Assembly (NCBI RefSeq): GCF_015712165.1
Contig: NZ_JADPZX010000005.1
Location: 1 to 27,922 of the forward strand
Reading direction: 5' to 3'
Origin: Streptomyces spinoverrucosus
GTDB lineage: Bacteria; Actinomycetota; Actinomycetes; Streptomycetales; Streptomycetaceae
DNA length: 27,922 nt
Shown here: one piece after another, positions 20,979 to 27,922 of the stretch
How positions within the stretch are numbered: the first letter of the stretch is position 1
Layout: every line of letters begins with the position of its first letter
The notes under the pieces: model-generated
What the model was told of the DNA's origin: nothing
Databases searched by the model: none
What the model saw: only the letters and a program-made list of their open reading frames with translations
Program-made: the position numbers and the translations under genes

Positions 20979-21470
20979 CTACGGCGAACTCGGGGTGGGG
21001 CCCATTCCCCGCAGCTGCCGGACGGTGCCGCCGAGCTTCGTGCGGAACGACTCGAGCATCTCCGGCTTCGCGCTGACCACCCACCGCGAGCCGACGAGGT
21101 ACTTCCCGCCGTACACGCTCGCCGAGTCCAGCCACGTCTCCTTGTACTTCTCCTCGGGGAAGGTGGTGATGAGGTAGTCGGCCTTCGGGGTGTGGCACAG
21201 GCCCTGGCGGAGCTGTTCCGCCTCGATGCGGATCGTCGCCTTGCATCCGGTCAGGCCGGCGATCACCTCCACCTTGGCCGGTGCGACCACTCCGGCCGCC
21301 GGGGCGGCGGAGACCTCCGACGGCTTGGCGCCCCCGTCCACCCGGTCCGCACCGCCGCTGCAGGCCGTGGCCAGCGGAAGCACCGCCAGGCTTCCGACGA
21401 TGACTGCGCCCCTGCCGGTCGCGAAGGGCAAGCTTCGGCCGCCGGGACCTCGCCGCTGCTGCTGGGGCAC
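20979..21470 (-). CDS. Putative lipoprotein of unknown function
   Basis: The 163-residue product has an arginine-rich start, a hydrophobic segment (AVIVGSLAVLPLATAC) and a probable lipid-bearing cysteine at residue 37, followed by a flexible Ser/Ala/Pro stretch. The globular part (about 68-160) begins VEVIAGLTGCKATIRIEAEQLRQGLCH and includes YLITTFPEEKYKETWLD and KYLVGSRWVV. It has two further cysteines. I do not recognise a domain. The GTG at 21470 has GGAGAGGCG upstream. It is divergent from the peptide/nickel-type ABC operon with only 144 bp between, so the two may be co-regulated and the protein may work with the importer at the cell surface (inference). Confidence 0.8.
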   Translation of the reverse strand: MPQQQRRGPGGRSLPFATGRGAVIVGSLAVLPLATACSGGADRVDGGAKPSEVSAAPAAGVVAPAKVEVIAGLTGCKATIRIEAEQLRQGLCHTPKADYLITTFPEEKYKETWLDSASVYGGKYLVGSRWVVSAKPEMLESFRTKLGGTVRQLRGMGPTPSSP

Positions 21471-21561
21471 TTCGCCTCTCCATATGCGTGCCGATGCTGT
21501 CGTACTCGACCCGGGATACGGATGAAAGGCGAGGGTTGTTCAATGCGGTGACCACCCCCGC

Positions 21562-21588
21562 TTGTCGCACATAATGTGCAGGTAAGAT
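21562..21588 (+). promoter_or_regulatory. Promoter with palindrome (Nur-like?) of the ABC operon
   Basis: GCACATAATGTGC (21567-21579) is palindromic with 6-bp arms about one base. It lies between a TTGTCG box (21562-21567) and TAAGAT (21583-21588), spacing 15. A metal- or peptide-responsive repressor would block the promoter here. The arms resemble, at 4 of 6 positions each, the TTGCAA-N5-TTGCAA site I recall for the nickel regulator Nur. Confidence 0.4.
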
Positions 21589-21614
21589 TTTCAAGCAACA
21601 GGGGTGTGAGGCTG

Positions 21615-23201
21615 ATGTCGACCCGTCGAATAAGAGGTGCCGCCTTCGCGGCGGCGGTGCTGGCCGGGGTCGCCGCCTGTTCCGCACCCAGCGAGGGTGG
21701 GAGCGGCGGCAGTCCGGCCGAGTCCGTCGTGATCGGCGTGCCCTCCGAGCCGAACACGCTCAGCCCGCTGCTCGGCTACGGCAAGGACGGCAACTCCAAG
21801 ATCTTCGACGGGCTGCTCGCCCGGGACGCCGACCTGAGGCTGAAGCCCGCTCTGGCGACGTCGCTCCCCCAGGTCGCCGACGACGGCCTCACCTACACCT
21901 ACTCCCTGCGCGAGGGCGTGAAGTTCAGCGACGGCGAACCCCTCACGGCGGCCGACGTGGTCTTCACCTACCAAACCGTCCTGAACGAGAACACCAACAA
22001 CACGGCCAGGAGTGAACTGGACGCCGTCAAGGACGTCCGGGCGAGCGGTGACGACAAGGTCGTCTTCACGCTGAAGTACCCGTACGCGCCCTTCGCCGGG
22101 CGCACGGTGCTGCCCATCGTCCCCGAGCACATCGCCGGCAAGCAGGACCCCAACACCGGCTCCTTCAACACCGAACCGGTCGGCACGGGACCGTACGTCC
22201 TCTCCTCCTGGAGCAAGGGCGAGAAGCTCACCTTCAAGGCCAACCCGGACTACTGGGGCGGCGCGCCCAAGGTGAAGACGTTCACCATGGCGATCATCGC
22301 GGACGACAACGTACGCGCCACCCGGCTGCGCTCCGGCGATCTGGACGGCGCGGTCCTGCCGCCCAACCTCGCCGCCACCTTCAAGAGCGACGAGGGCACG
22401 AAGTCGTACGAGGCGAGGTCCTACGACTTCCGTACCGTCACCCTGCCGACGGCCGGCAAGGTCACCGGCGACCGCGCGATCCGGCAGGCGCTCGATGCCG
22501 CCGTGGACCGGAAGGCCATGGTCGACAAGGTCCTCGACGGCGCGGGCACACCGGCGTACGGGCCGCTGCCCGTGGACGATCCCTCGTTCGCCAAGGGCAT
22601 CGAACGCACGCAGGACCTGGACAGGGCCGGGCGGATCCTCGACGAGGCGGGGTGGAAGACCGGCAAGGACGGTATCCGCGAAAAGGGCGGGGTGCGGGCC
22701 GCGTTCACGCTCCTCTACCCGTCCGGCGACAAGGTCCGCCAGGACCACGCCCTCGCCTACGCCTCCGACGCCAAGAAGGCCGGCATCGCGGTGACGGTGG
22801 AGAGCGCCACCTGGGAGGTCATCGAGCCGCGGATGAAGGACACCGCGGTCCTCGCGGGCTTCGGCAGCATCGGCGACCCCGACTTCGGCCTCTACACCCT
22901 GCTGCACTCCTCGCTCGCCGGCGACGGCTTCAACAACATGGCCCGCTACGACAACCCGGTCGTGGACCAGGCGCTCGACACCGGCCGCCGCACCCAGGCA
23001 CCGGACCAGCGGAAGGCCGCGTACGAGAAGCTCCAGCGCGAGCTCGTGAAGGACCCCGGCTACACGTTCCTCACTCACATCGACCACCTCTACGTGCTGG
23101 CGGACCGCTGGGACGGGCTGACCACCCAGCTCGAACCGCACGAGCACGGCTTCGCCAGCGGGCCCTGGTGGAACATCGAGGACTGGCAGCCCAAGAAGTG
23201 A
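21615..23201 (+). CDS. ABC transporter solute-binding lipoprotein, family 5 (peptide/nickel)
   Basis: The 528-residue protein belongs to the DppA/OppA/NikA family. The lipobox VAAC puts the lipid-bearing cysteine at residue 22. The family motifs follow: PSEPNTLSPLLGYGKDGNSKIFDGLLARD, LTYTYSLREGVKFSDGEPLTAADVVFTYQ, PVGTGPYVLSSWSKGEKLTFKANPDYWGG and DRAIRQALDAAVDRKAMVD. The C-terminal part ends with PHEHGFASGPWWNIEDWQPKK. The ligand may be nickel, a metallophore or a peptide; the family does not decide this. The ATG at 21615 gives a proper signal sequence; the in-frame ATG at 21576 falls within the promoter palindrome. The stop overlaps the next start. Confidence 0.93.
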   Translation: MSTRRIRGAAFAAAVLAGVAACSAPSEGGSGGSPAESVVIGVPSEPNTLSPLLGYGKDGNSKIFDGLLARDADLRLKPALATSLPQVADDGLTYTYSLREGVKFSDGEPLTAADVVFTYQTVLNENTNNTARSELDAVKDVRASGDDKVVFTLKYPYAPFAGRTVLPIVPEHIAGKQDPNTGSFNTEPVGTGPYVLSSWSKGEKLTFKANPDYWGGAPKVKTFTMAIIADDNVRATRLRSGDLDGAVLPPNLAATFKSDEGTKSYEARSYDFRTVTLPTAGKVTGDRAIRQALDAAVDRKAMVDKVLDGAGTPAYGPLPVDDPSFAKGIERTQDLDRAGRILDEAGWKTGKDGIREKGGVRAAFTLLYPSGDKVRQDHALAYASDAKKAGIAVTVESATWEVIEPRMKDTAVLAGFGSIGDPDFGLYTLLHSSLAGDGFNNMARYDNPVVDQALDTGRRTQAPDQRKAAYEKLQRELVKDPGYTFLTHIDHLYVLADRWDGLTTQLEPHEHGFASGPWWNIEDWQPKK

Positions 23202-24190
23202 CGCCCCTGCCCTGGGGAGCGATGGCACGCCTGGCGGGACGGCGGACCCTGTTCGCCGTCCCCGTCCTCCTCGTCGTGACCTTCGGCGTGTTCGCCATCG
23301 CCGCCGCATCCCCCTTCGACCCCGTCAAGGCTTACGCCGGCACGGCCGCGCTCGGTGCCGACCAGGAGACCCTGGACCGGCTGCGCGACAACCTCGGTGT
23401 GGACCAGTCCTTTCCCGCCCGCTGGTGGGAGTGGCTGACCTCCGCGCTCAGTGGTGACCTGGGCCACTCCAGCGTGCTGCGGCAGCCGGTGGCCCAGGTG
23501 ATCGGCGAGCGGCTGGTGTGGTCCTCGCTGCTCTGCGCGGTCGCGTTTGCCGTGGCCGTGCTCGCCGGCACGCTGCTCGGGGTGCTCGCCGCCCGCCGTC
23601 CCGGGTCCATGCTCGACCGGGCCGTCACCTCGCTCGCGTACACCCTGGAGGCCGCGCCGGTCTTCTGGATCGCCCTGCTCGCCGTCTGGCTGTTCGCGCT
23701 GCAGCTCGACGTCCTGCCGGCGGGCGGGCTGACGGACACCGGCAGTGAACAGGTCACCGCGGGACAGGTCGCGAGCCATCTCGTCCTGCCCGCCGGTGTG
23801 CTGGCCGTGTCCCAACTGCCGTGGTTCGCCCTCTACGTACGGCAGGGGGTCGGCGACGCGCTGGCGGAGGACCCGGTCCGTGGCGCCCGCGCCCGGGGAC
23901 TGAGCGAACGCACCGTCCTGCTCGGGCACGCCCTGCGCTCGGGACTGCTGCCGGTGCTGACCCTGATCGGCTCCCGTGTCCCCGAACTCATCACCGGAGC
24001 ACTGCTGGTGGAGAGTGTCTTCAGCTGGCCGGGCATCGCCGCGGCCACCGTCGAGGCGGCAACCGCCGTCGACTTCCCGCTGCTCGCCGCCCTGACCACG
24101 CTCGCCACCGCCGCGGTCCTCGTCGGCAACCTGCTCGCCGACCTGCTGTACGGCCTGTTCGACCCGAGGGTGAAGCTCAGTGACATGTGA
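23198..24190 (+). CDS. ABC transporter permease, DppB/NikB type
   Basis: The 330-residue membrane protein has a first helix at about 16-35 (FAVPVLLVVTFGVFAIAAAS), followed by a periplasmic part with LRDNLGVDQSFPARWWEWLTSALSGDLGHSSVLRQPVAQVIGERL, the typical DppB/NikB block. The EAA-like loop reads EDPVRGARARGLSERTVLLGHALRSGLLPV, and GALLVESVFSWPGI is a family signature. The GTG at 23198 overlaps the upstream stop (GTGA). An ATG at 23222 with GGGGAG only 2 bp away is possible. Together with the next gene product it forms the transmembrane channel of the importer. Confidence 0.92.
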   Translation: MTPLPWGAMARLAGRRTLFAVPVLLVVTFGVFAIAAASPFDPVKAYAGTAALGADQETLDRLRDNLGVDQSFPARWWEWLTSALSGDLGHSSVLRQPVAQVIGERLVWSSLLCAVAFAVAVLAGTLLGVLAARRPGSMLDRAVTSLAYTLEAAPVFWIALLAVWLFALQLDVLPAGGLTDTGSEQVTAGQVASHLVLPAGVLAVSQLPWFALYVRQGVGDALAEDPVRGARARGLSERTVLLGHALRSGLLPVLTLIGSRVPELITGALLVESVFSWPGIAAATVEAATAVDFPLLAALTTLATAAVLVGNLLADLLYGLFDPRVKLSDM

Positions 24191-25107
24191 CGTTGGTGAC
24201 TTCCATGGCTGACACCGCAGTTGAGAAAGGGACACGGCGGCCCGGCGTCGCATGGCGCTCCGCCGGTACCGCCGCGCGCCGCTCGACCCGCACCCTGCGT
24301 GTGCGGGTCTCCGCCGCGCTGGTGGCCCTGACGGTGCTCGCCGTCCTGCTCGTCCCGCCGCTGGTGCAACTCGACCAGCAGGCCGTCGATCTGGCCGCCA
24401 AGCTGCGACCGCCGTCCTGGGCACACCCCTTCGGCACCGACGACGTCGGCCGGGACCTGTTGCTGCGCTGCGTGTACGGCCTGCGGGTCTCGCTGCTCGT
24501 CGGCGTGGCCGCGGCGCTGACGGCGACCGTGGTCGGCATCGCCGTCGGGGCCACCGCCGGGGCCCTGGGTGGCTGGGTCGACCGGGGCGTCATGCGTGTG
24601 GTCGACACCGTCGCGTCGGTACCCCACCTGCTGCTGGGCATCTTCATCGTCGCCATGTTCCGGCCGGGGGTCTGGCCGGTGGTCGTCTCGGTCGCCCTCA
24701 CCCACTGGCTGTCGACGGCGCGCATCGTCCGCGCCGAGGTCCTCTCCCTGCGCTCCCGCCCGTACATCGACGCCGCCGTCTCCTCGGGCGCCTCGCGGTG
24801 GCGGGTGGCGGTACGGCACCTGCTGCCCGGTGTGCTGCCCCAGGCCGCGCTCGCCGCCGTGCTGATGGTGCCGCACGCCATGTGGCACGAGTCGGCCCTG
24901 TCCTTCCTGGGGCTGGGGCTGCCCACGCACACGGCGAGTCTGGGCACTCTCATCCAGACCGCGCGGGGCTCGCTGCTGGCCGGGCAGTGGTGGCCGACCC
25001 TCTTCCCCGGACTGTTCGTCATCGTGCCCACCCTCGCCATCGCCGGGCTGGCCGGCGCCTGGCGTGAGCGGATCAACCCGCGCCGCCGATCGGAGCTGAT
25101 GCTGTGA
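24187..25107 (+). CDS. ABC transporter permease, DppC/NikC type
   Basis: The 306-residue partner permease has an N-terminal helix at about 39-60 (VSAALVALTVLAVLLVPPLVQL), then the DppC hallmark HPFGTDDVGRDLLLRCVYGLRVSLLVG. The EAA loop reads AAVSSGASRWRVAVRHLLPGVLPQA and the C-terminal part MWHESALSFLGLGLPTHTASLGTLIQ is family-typical. The GTG at 24187 overlaps the previous stop as GTGA; an ATG at 24205 is an alternative. Its own stop is again in a GTGA overlap with the start that would belong to the following ATPase gene. Confidence 0.92.
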   Translation: MTLVTSMADTAVEKGTRRPGVAWRSAGTAARRSTRTLRVRVSAALVALTVLAVLLVPPLVQLDQQAVDLAAKLRPPSWAHPFGTDDVGRDLLLRCVYGLRVSLLVGVAAALTATVVGIAVGATAGALGGWVDRGVMRVVDTVASVPHLLLGIFIVAMFRPGVWPVVVSVALTHWLSTARIVRAEVLSLRSRPYIDAAVSSGASRWRVAVRHLLPGVLPQAALAAVLMVPHAMWHESALSFLGLGLPTHTASLGTLIQTARGSLLAGQWWPTLFPGLFVIVPTLAIAGLAGAWRERINPRRRSELML

Positions 25108-25321
25108 CCGAGCGCCTGCCCCAGCAACTGGACGGGGAACGCCTCAACGACCGGCCGGGCAAGCGCCGGCGCGGCCGGGCGAGGGAACGCCTCAACGACC
25201 GGCCGAGCGCCTGTCGGAGCAAGCGACCGAAGGCGCACCTCAACCTCCCGCCGGGCGAACGCCCGAGCGGCCGGCCGAGGGAAGGCCTGAGCGGCCCGTC
25301 GAGCGACCGCCCGTTCTGTCG
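25104..25321 (+). other. Displaced 5' end of the first ATPase gene (apparent frameshift)
   Basis: A GTG at 25104, in GTGA overlap with the permease stop, opens a frame with strong G/C third-position bias: MTERLPQQLDGERLNDRP and on, with repeated ERLNDRP units. It stays open to 25424 but in the wrong frame for the ATPase. Adding one base near 25311 (CCCGTTCTG read as CCCGGTTCTG) would join it to the ATPase as SDRP-VLSVRGLSVRF, the expected first strand of such ATPases. The simplest reading is a one-base deletion, a sequencing error or a slippage site at a C/G run. Confidence 0.6.
25135..25277 (+). repeat. In-frame repeats at the 5' end of the ATPase gene
   Basis: A 23-bp unit containing GAACGCCTCAACGACC occurs identically at 25135-25157 and 25183-25205 (48 bp apart). 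A degenerate copy GAACGCCCGAGCGGCC begins at 25257 (72 bp further). All are in the frame of the GTG at 25104 and encode ERLNDRP, ERLNDRP and ERPSGRP. Confidence 0.7.
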
Positions 25322-26317
25322 GTGCGCGGCCTGTCGGTGCGGTTTCTCATGCCTGGCGGGCGTCGCGTCGCCGCCGTCAGCGACGCGCACTTCGATGTGG
25401 CGGCCGGCGAGTGCCTGGCGCTGATCGGCGAGAGCGGCTGCGGCAAGTCCGTGCTCGCCTCCGCCCTGCTCGGTCTGCTCCCGGCCAACGCCCAGACCGC
25501 GGGCGAGGCCCGGCTCGGCGACCTCGATCTGCTGTCCGCCGACGAACGGACCCTCGCCCGCCGGGTGCGGGGCCGCCTGATCGGGCTCATCCCGCAGAGC
25601 CCGGCCGCACACCTCACGCCCGTCCGTTCCATCCGGTCCCAACTGGAGGAGACCGTCGCGGAACTGACCGGCGTCCGGGGCCGGGCCGCCCTGCGCTCGG
25701 CCGCCGAGACGGCCGCCGAGCGTGCGGCGTTCCCCCTGGACCATCTCGACCGCTACCCGCACCAGCTCTCCGGCGGCCTCGCCCAGCGCGCCGCCACCGC
25801 GCTCTCCCTCGTCGGCGACACGCCACTGCTGCTCGCCGACGAGCCGACGACGGGGCTGGACCGCGACCTGGTGCACCGTACGGTCGACGAGCTGCGTCGC
25901 CACATCGACAGCCCGGACGCGGCGCACAGTGGCGGACGCGCACTGCTGATGATCACCCACGACCTGGCGGCAGCCGAACGCATCGCCGACCGGATCGCCG
26001 TCATGTACGCCGGCCGCATCGTCGAAATCGCCGACGCCACGGCCTTCTTCGGCTCGGCCGGCCCACGCCACCCCTACAGCCGCGGCCTCCTCCAATCCCT
26101 CCCCGACCGTGCCTTCACCCCCATTCCCGGCCTGCCCCCGGAACTCGGCAACCTCCCCGACGGCTGCGCCTTCGCCGCCCGCTGCGACCGGGCCACCGAC
26201 ACCTGCGCCGCTCTGCCGCCCCTGACCGAAGCCGTCGCCTGCCACCACCCCCTCGCAGGTCACGCCCCGGACGAGTCGCAGCCCGCCGCACCGGCCACGG
26301 AGGACATCCGTGCTTGA
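25322..26317 (+). CDS. ABC transporter ATPase, DppD/NikD type
   Basis: The 331-residue core is complete for nucleotide binding: Walker A GESGCGKS (36-43), Q-loop Q92 (LIPQSP), signature LSGGLAQR (149-156), Walker B LLLADEP with E174, and switch histidine H213 (ITHD). The C-terminal oligopeptide-transporter extension has the four-cysteine pattern DGCAFAARCDRATDTC...ACHHPL. The GTG at 25322 is the first start in this frame but has no ribosome site and cuts off the first few residues of strand 1; the natural start is probably at 25104 across a frameshift (see the entry for 25104-25321). The stop overlaps the next gene by 8 bp. Confidence 0.85.
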   Translation: MRGLSVRFLMPGGRRVAAVSDAHFDVAAGECLALIGESGCGKSVLASALLGLLPANAQTAGEARLGDLDLLSADERTLARRVRGRLIGLIPQSPAAHLTPVRSIRSQLEETVAELTGVRGRAALRSAAETAAERAAFPLDHLDRYPHQLSGGLAQRAATALSLVGDTPLLLADEPTTGLDRDLVHRTVDELRRHIDSPDAAHSGGRALLMITHDLAAAERIADRIAVMYAGRIVEIADATAFFGSAGPRHPYSRGLLQSLPDRAFTPIPGLPPELGNLPDGCAFAARCDRATDTCAALPPLTEAVACHHPLAGHAPDESQPAAPATEDIRA

Positions 26318-27008
26318 ACTACGCGCCATCACCGCCGGATACGACCGTCACGCACCCGTCGTACGGAACGCCTCCCTGACCATCGCGCCCGGCGAGGCCG
26401 TCGGCCTGCTCGGCCCCAGCGGCTGCGGCAAGTCCACCCTCGCCCGCGTCACCGCCCTCCTGCACCGCCCCGACTCCGGAACGCTGCTCCTGGACGGCGC
26501 ACCCGTACGGCACTGGCGTCACCGCGCATCCCGTGAGCTGCGCACCGCCTTCGGCGTCGTCTTCCAGCAACCCCGGCTCTCCGCGGACCCCCGGCTGAGG
26601 CTCACCGACCTGATCGCGGAGCCCCTGCGCGCCACCGGCCGCCGCGAGGAGATACCCGAGCGAGTCGCCGAGCTGGCCACCACCGTCGGCCTCACCCCTG
26701 ACCTGCTTCGCCGACAACCCCACGAAGTCAGCGACGGCCAGCTCCAACGCGCCTGTCTCGCCCGCGCCCTTGTTCTGCGTCCCCGCTGGCTGGTGTGCGA
26801 CGAAATGACCGCGATGCTCGACGCCTCCACCACCGCTGCCCTGGTCGCCGTCGTCGAGGACTACCGCGCCACCACCGGCGCGGGCCTGCTCGCCGTCGGC
26901 CACGACCGTACGCTCCTGCACCGCTGGTGCGACCGGACGGTCCCCTGGGAGACGGTGTGCGGTGAGGAGCCGATGCCCGTGGGCACGCCGCACTCCACCG
27001 GCCCCTGA
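26310..27008 (+). CDS. ABC transporter ATPase, DppF/NikE type (short form)
   Basis: The 232-residue protein has Walker A GPSGCGKS (35-42), Q-loop in FGVVFQQPRLSADPRL, signature VSDGQLQR (140-147; usual form LSGGQ, so Gly is replaced by Asp), Walker B LVCDEMTAMLD with E165, and H198. It stops after the nucleotide-binding domain and lacks the oligopeptide C-terminal extension. The GTG at 26310 follows CACGGAGGACATCC, a strong ribosome site, and overlaps the previous gene by 8 bp. It should form a heterodimer with the first ATPase and energise the importer. Confidence 0.92.
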   Translation: MLELRAITAGYDRHAPVVRNASLTIAPGEAVGLLGPSGCGKSTLARVTALLHRPDSGTLLLDGAPVRHWRHRASRELRTAFGVVFQQPRLSADPRLRLTDLIAEPLRATGRREEIPERVAELATTVGLTPDLLRRQPHEVSDGQLQRACLARALVLRPRWLVCDEMTAMLDASTTAALVAVVEDYRATTGAGLLAVGHDRTLLHRWCDRTVPWETVCGEEPMPVGTPHSTGP

Positions 27009-27049
27009 ATCCCCACGTGTGACACACGGCACATTCATGGATCGGGAAG

Positions 27050-27076
27050 GGCCGGAACCCGGGGGCGGTTCGGGCC
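27050..27076 (+). terminator. Hairpin after the ABC operon
   Basis: GGCCGGAACC (27050-27059) pairs with GGTTCGGGCC (27067-27076) with one mismatch and a 7-base loop. It lies between the last ATPase gene and the MFS gene and probably ends the operon transcript. Confidence 0.5.
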
Positions 27077-27102
27077 GACTGCTCTTGCTGGGAGGTGCGT
27101 CT

Positions 27103-27922
27103 GTGACGACGGGTCGGAGTGGGACCGGGACGGCTGCCGAGGTGGGCGATGTGCAGGCGGGCGGCGCCTTGACCGCGCTGCTGACCTGCGCCATGGCCTT
27201 CTCGATGATGCAGTTGTTCCTGCTGGGGGCCCTGGGCCCGCGGCTGGTGGACGAGCTCGGCGTCTCCCCCACCGTGCTGGGGCTGACGACGACCGTCGGC
27301 TTCGCGACGGCGACCGTGCTGTCGCCCGTCGGCGGCCGGGTGGTGGACCGGGTAGGGCCTCGTCGGTGTCTGATCGCGCTGCTGGCGGTGTCGGCGCTGG
27401 CGCTGGCGCTCGTCGGTGCGGCGCCCGGCGCCGGTTTCCTGCTGGCGGCGGTCGCGCTCGGCGGGCTGCCGCAGGCGCTGGCCAACCCGGCCACGAACAA
27501 GGCGATCCTGGCCGTCGTACCGCCTGCCCGGCGCGGCTCGGTGACGGGGATGAAGCAGTCGGGGGTGCAGCTCGGAGCGTTCGCGGCCGGTCTGCCGCTC
27601 GCCGCGCTCGCCGGCCTCGCGGGGTGGCGGGGAGCGGTGTGGACGGCGGCGGGTGCCGCGCTCGTGGCGGCCGTGTGGGCGGCACGTGTGCTGCCCGGCG
27701 ACCCGCCCGCGAAGTCCACCCCGGCGGCCTGGGTGCCGCGCGGCATGATCGCCTGGCTGATGGTCTTCTCGCTGCTGCTCGGCTGCGGTATCGCTTCCGT
27801 GAACACCTATCTGGCGCTGTACGGCGCTCAGCGGCTCGGCCTAGGCCCGACCGCGGCGGGCGCGCTGGTGGCCGTGCTGGGCGTGGCCGGGATCGCCGGG
27901 CGGGTCGGCTGGTCGAAGGTCG
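27103..27922 (+). CDS. MFS transporter (partial, continues past the window)
   Basis: The visible 273 codons encode an MFS permease. After a short hydrophilic start (TTGRSGTGTAAEVGDVQAG), helix 1 reads ALTALLTCAMAFSMMQLFLLGALGP. The loop between helices 2 and 3 carries the MFS motif GGRVVDRVGPRR. A further motif PATNKAILAVVPPARRGSVTGMKQSGVQLGAF resembles the helix 4-5 region of CynX/nitrate-type or drug MFS proteins. The second half begins at about AWLMVFSLLLGCGIASVNTYLALYG. The GTG at 27103 has GGGAGG at good spacing. The substrate cannot be named from this part. The reading frame is still open at the window end. Confidence 0.88.
   Translation, partial: MTTGRSGTGTAAEVGDVQAGGALTALLTCAMAFSMMQLFLLGALGPRLVDELGVSPTVLGLTTTVGFATATVLSPVGGRVVDRVGPRRCLIALLAVSALALALVGAAPGAGFLLAAVALGGLPQALANPATNKAILAVVPPARRGSVTGMKQSGVQLGAFAAGLPLAALAGLAGWRGAVWTAAGAALVAAVWAARVLPGDPPAKSTPAAWVPRGMIAWLMVFSLLLGCGIASVNTYLALYGAQRLGLGPTAAGALVAVLGVAGIAGRVGWSKV

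Noticed and set aside
25104..25424. A separate small arginine-rich gene before the ATPase
   Set aside because: The frame has repeats and coding bias but is best explained as the displaced 5' end of the ATPase gene. Its last 35 codons are an out-of-frame reading of the ATPase.

Overview
The window is high-GC actinobacterial chromosome, almost certainly Streptomyces or a close relative. The evidence is strong G/C bias at third codon positions, many GTG starts (plus a likely TTG start), ATGA/GTGA four-base overlaps inside operons, secreted or lipoprotein gene products, and GC-rich stem-loop terminators without T-tracts. I saw no rRNA, tRNA, CRISPR array, phage or conjugation gene.

Region 1 (1-8983) is a galactan-utilisation locus behind a small ArsR-type regulator. 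A secreted GH53 endo-galactanase and an intracellular GH42 beta-galactosidase are read leftwards. A solute-binding lipoprotein, two MalF/MalG-type permeases and a LacI-type regulator are read rightwards in one overlapping operon. Two matching LacI-type palindromes sit in the divergent promoter. The inferred pathway is: cut galactan outside, import galacto-oligosaccharides, hydrolyse them inside, and repress in the absence of sugar. A 156-bp MITE-like element has inserted in the stop codon of the LacI gene.

Region 2 (9141-11598) holds a VOC-fold protein, a MarR regulator, a short gene remnant, an orphan PqqB-like protein and an SseB-like protein.

Region 3 (11741-16106) has an OmpR-type response regulator with a degenerate receiver. 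Downstream of it are a Baeyer-Villiger-type flavin monooxygenase and a translationally coupled protein that reads as twelve propeller repeats. Direct repeats spaced 11 bp lie upstream of the monooxygenase, where an OmpR-type protein could bind.

Region 4 (16107-20978) contains a 0.5-kb non-coding stretch, a secreted M19-like metallohydrolase with a discoidin domain, a secreted DUF4360 protein and an SMP-30 lactonase-like protein.

Region 5 (20979-27008) has an unknown lipoprotein divergent from a five-gene peptide/nickel-type ABC importer. The 5' end of its first ATPase gene carries repeats and appears frameshifted. The window ends inside an MFS transporter gene.

The points most worth following are the monooxygenase/double-propeller/response-regulator module, the MITE in the stop codon, the apparent frameshift in the ABC ATPase, the hairpins at the start of the sugar permease gene and the orphan PqqB. 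No single locus clearly qualifies as a wholly new system from sequence alone.
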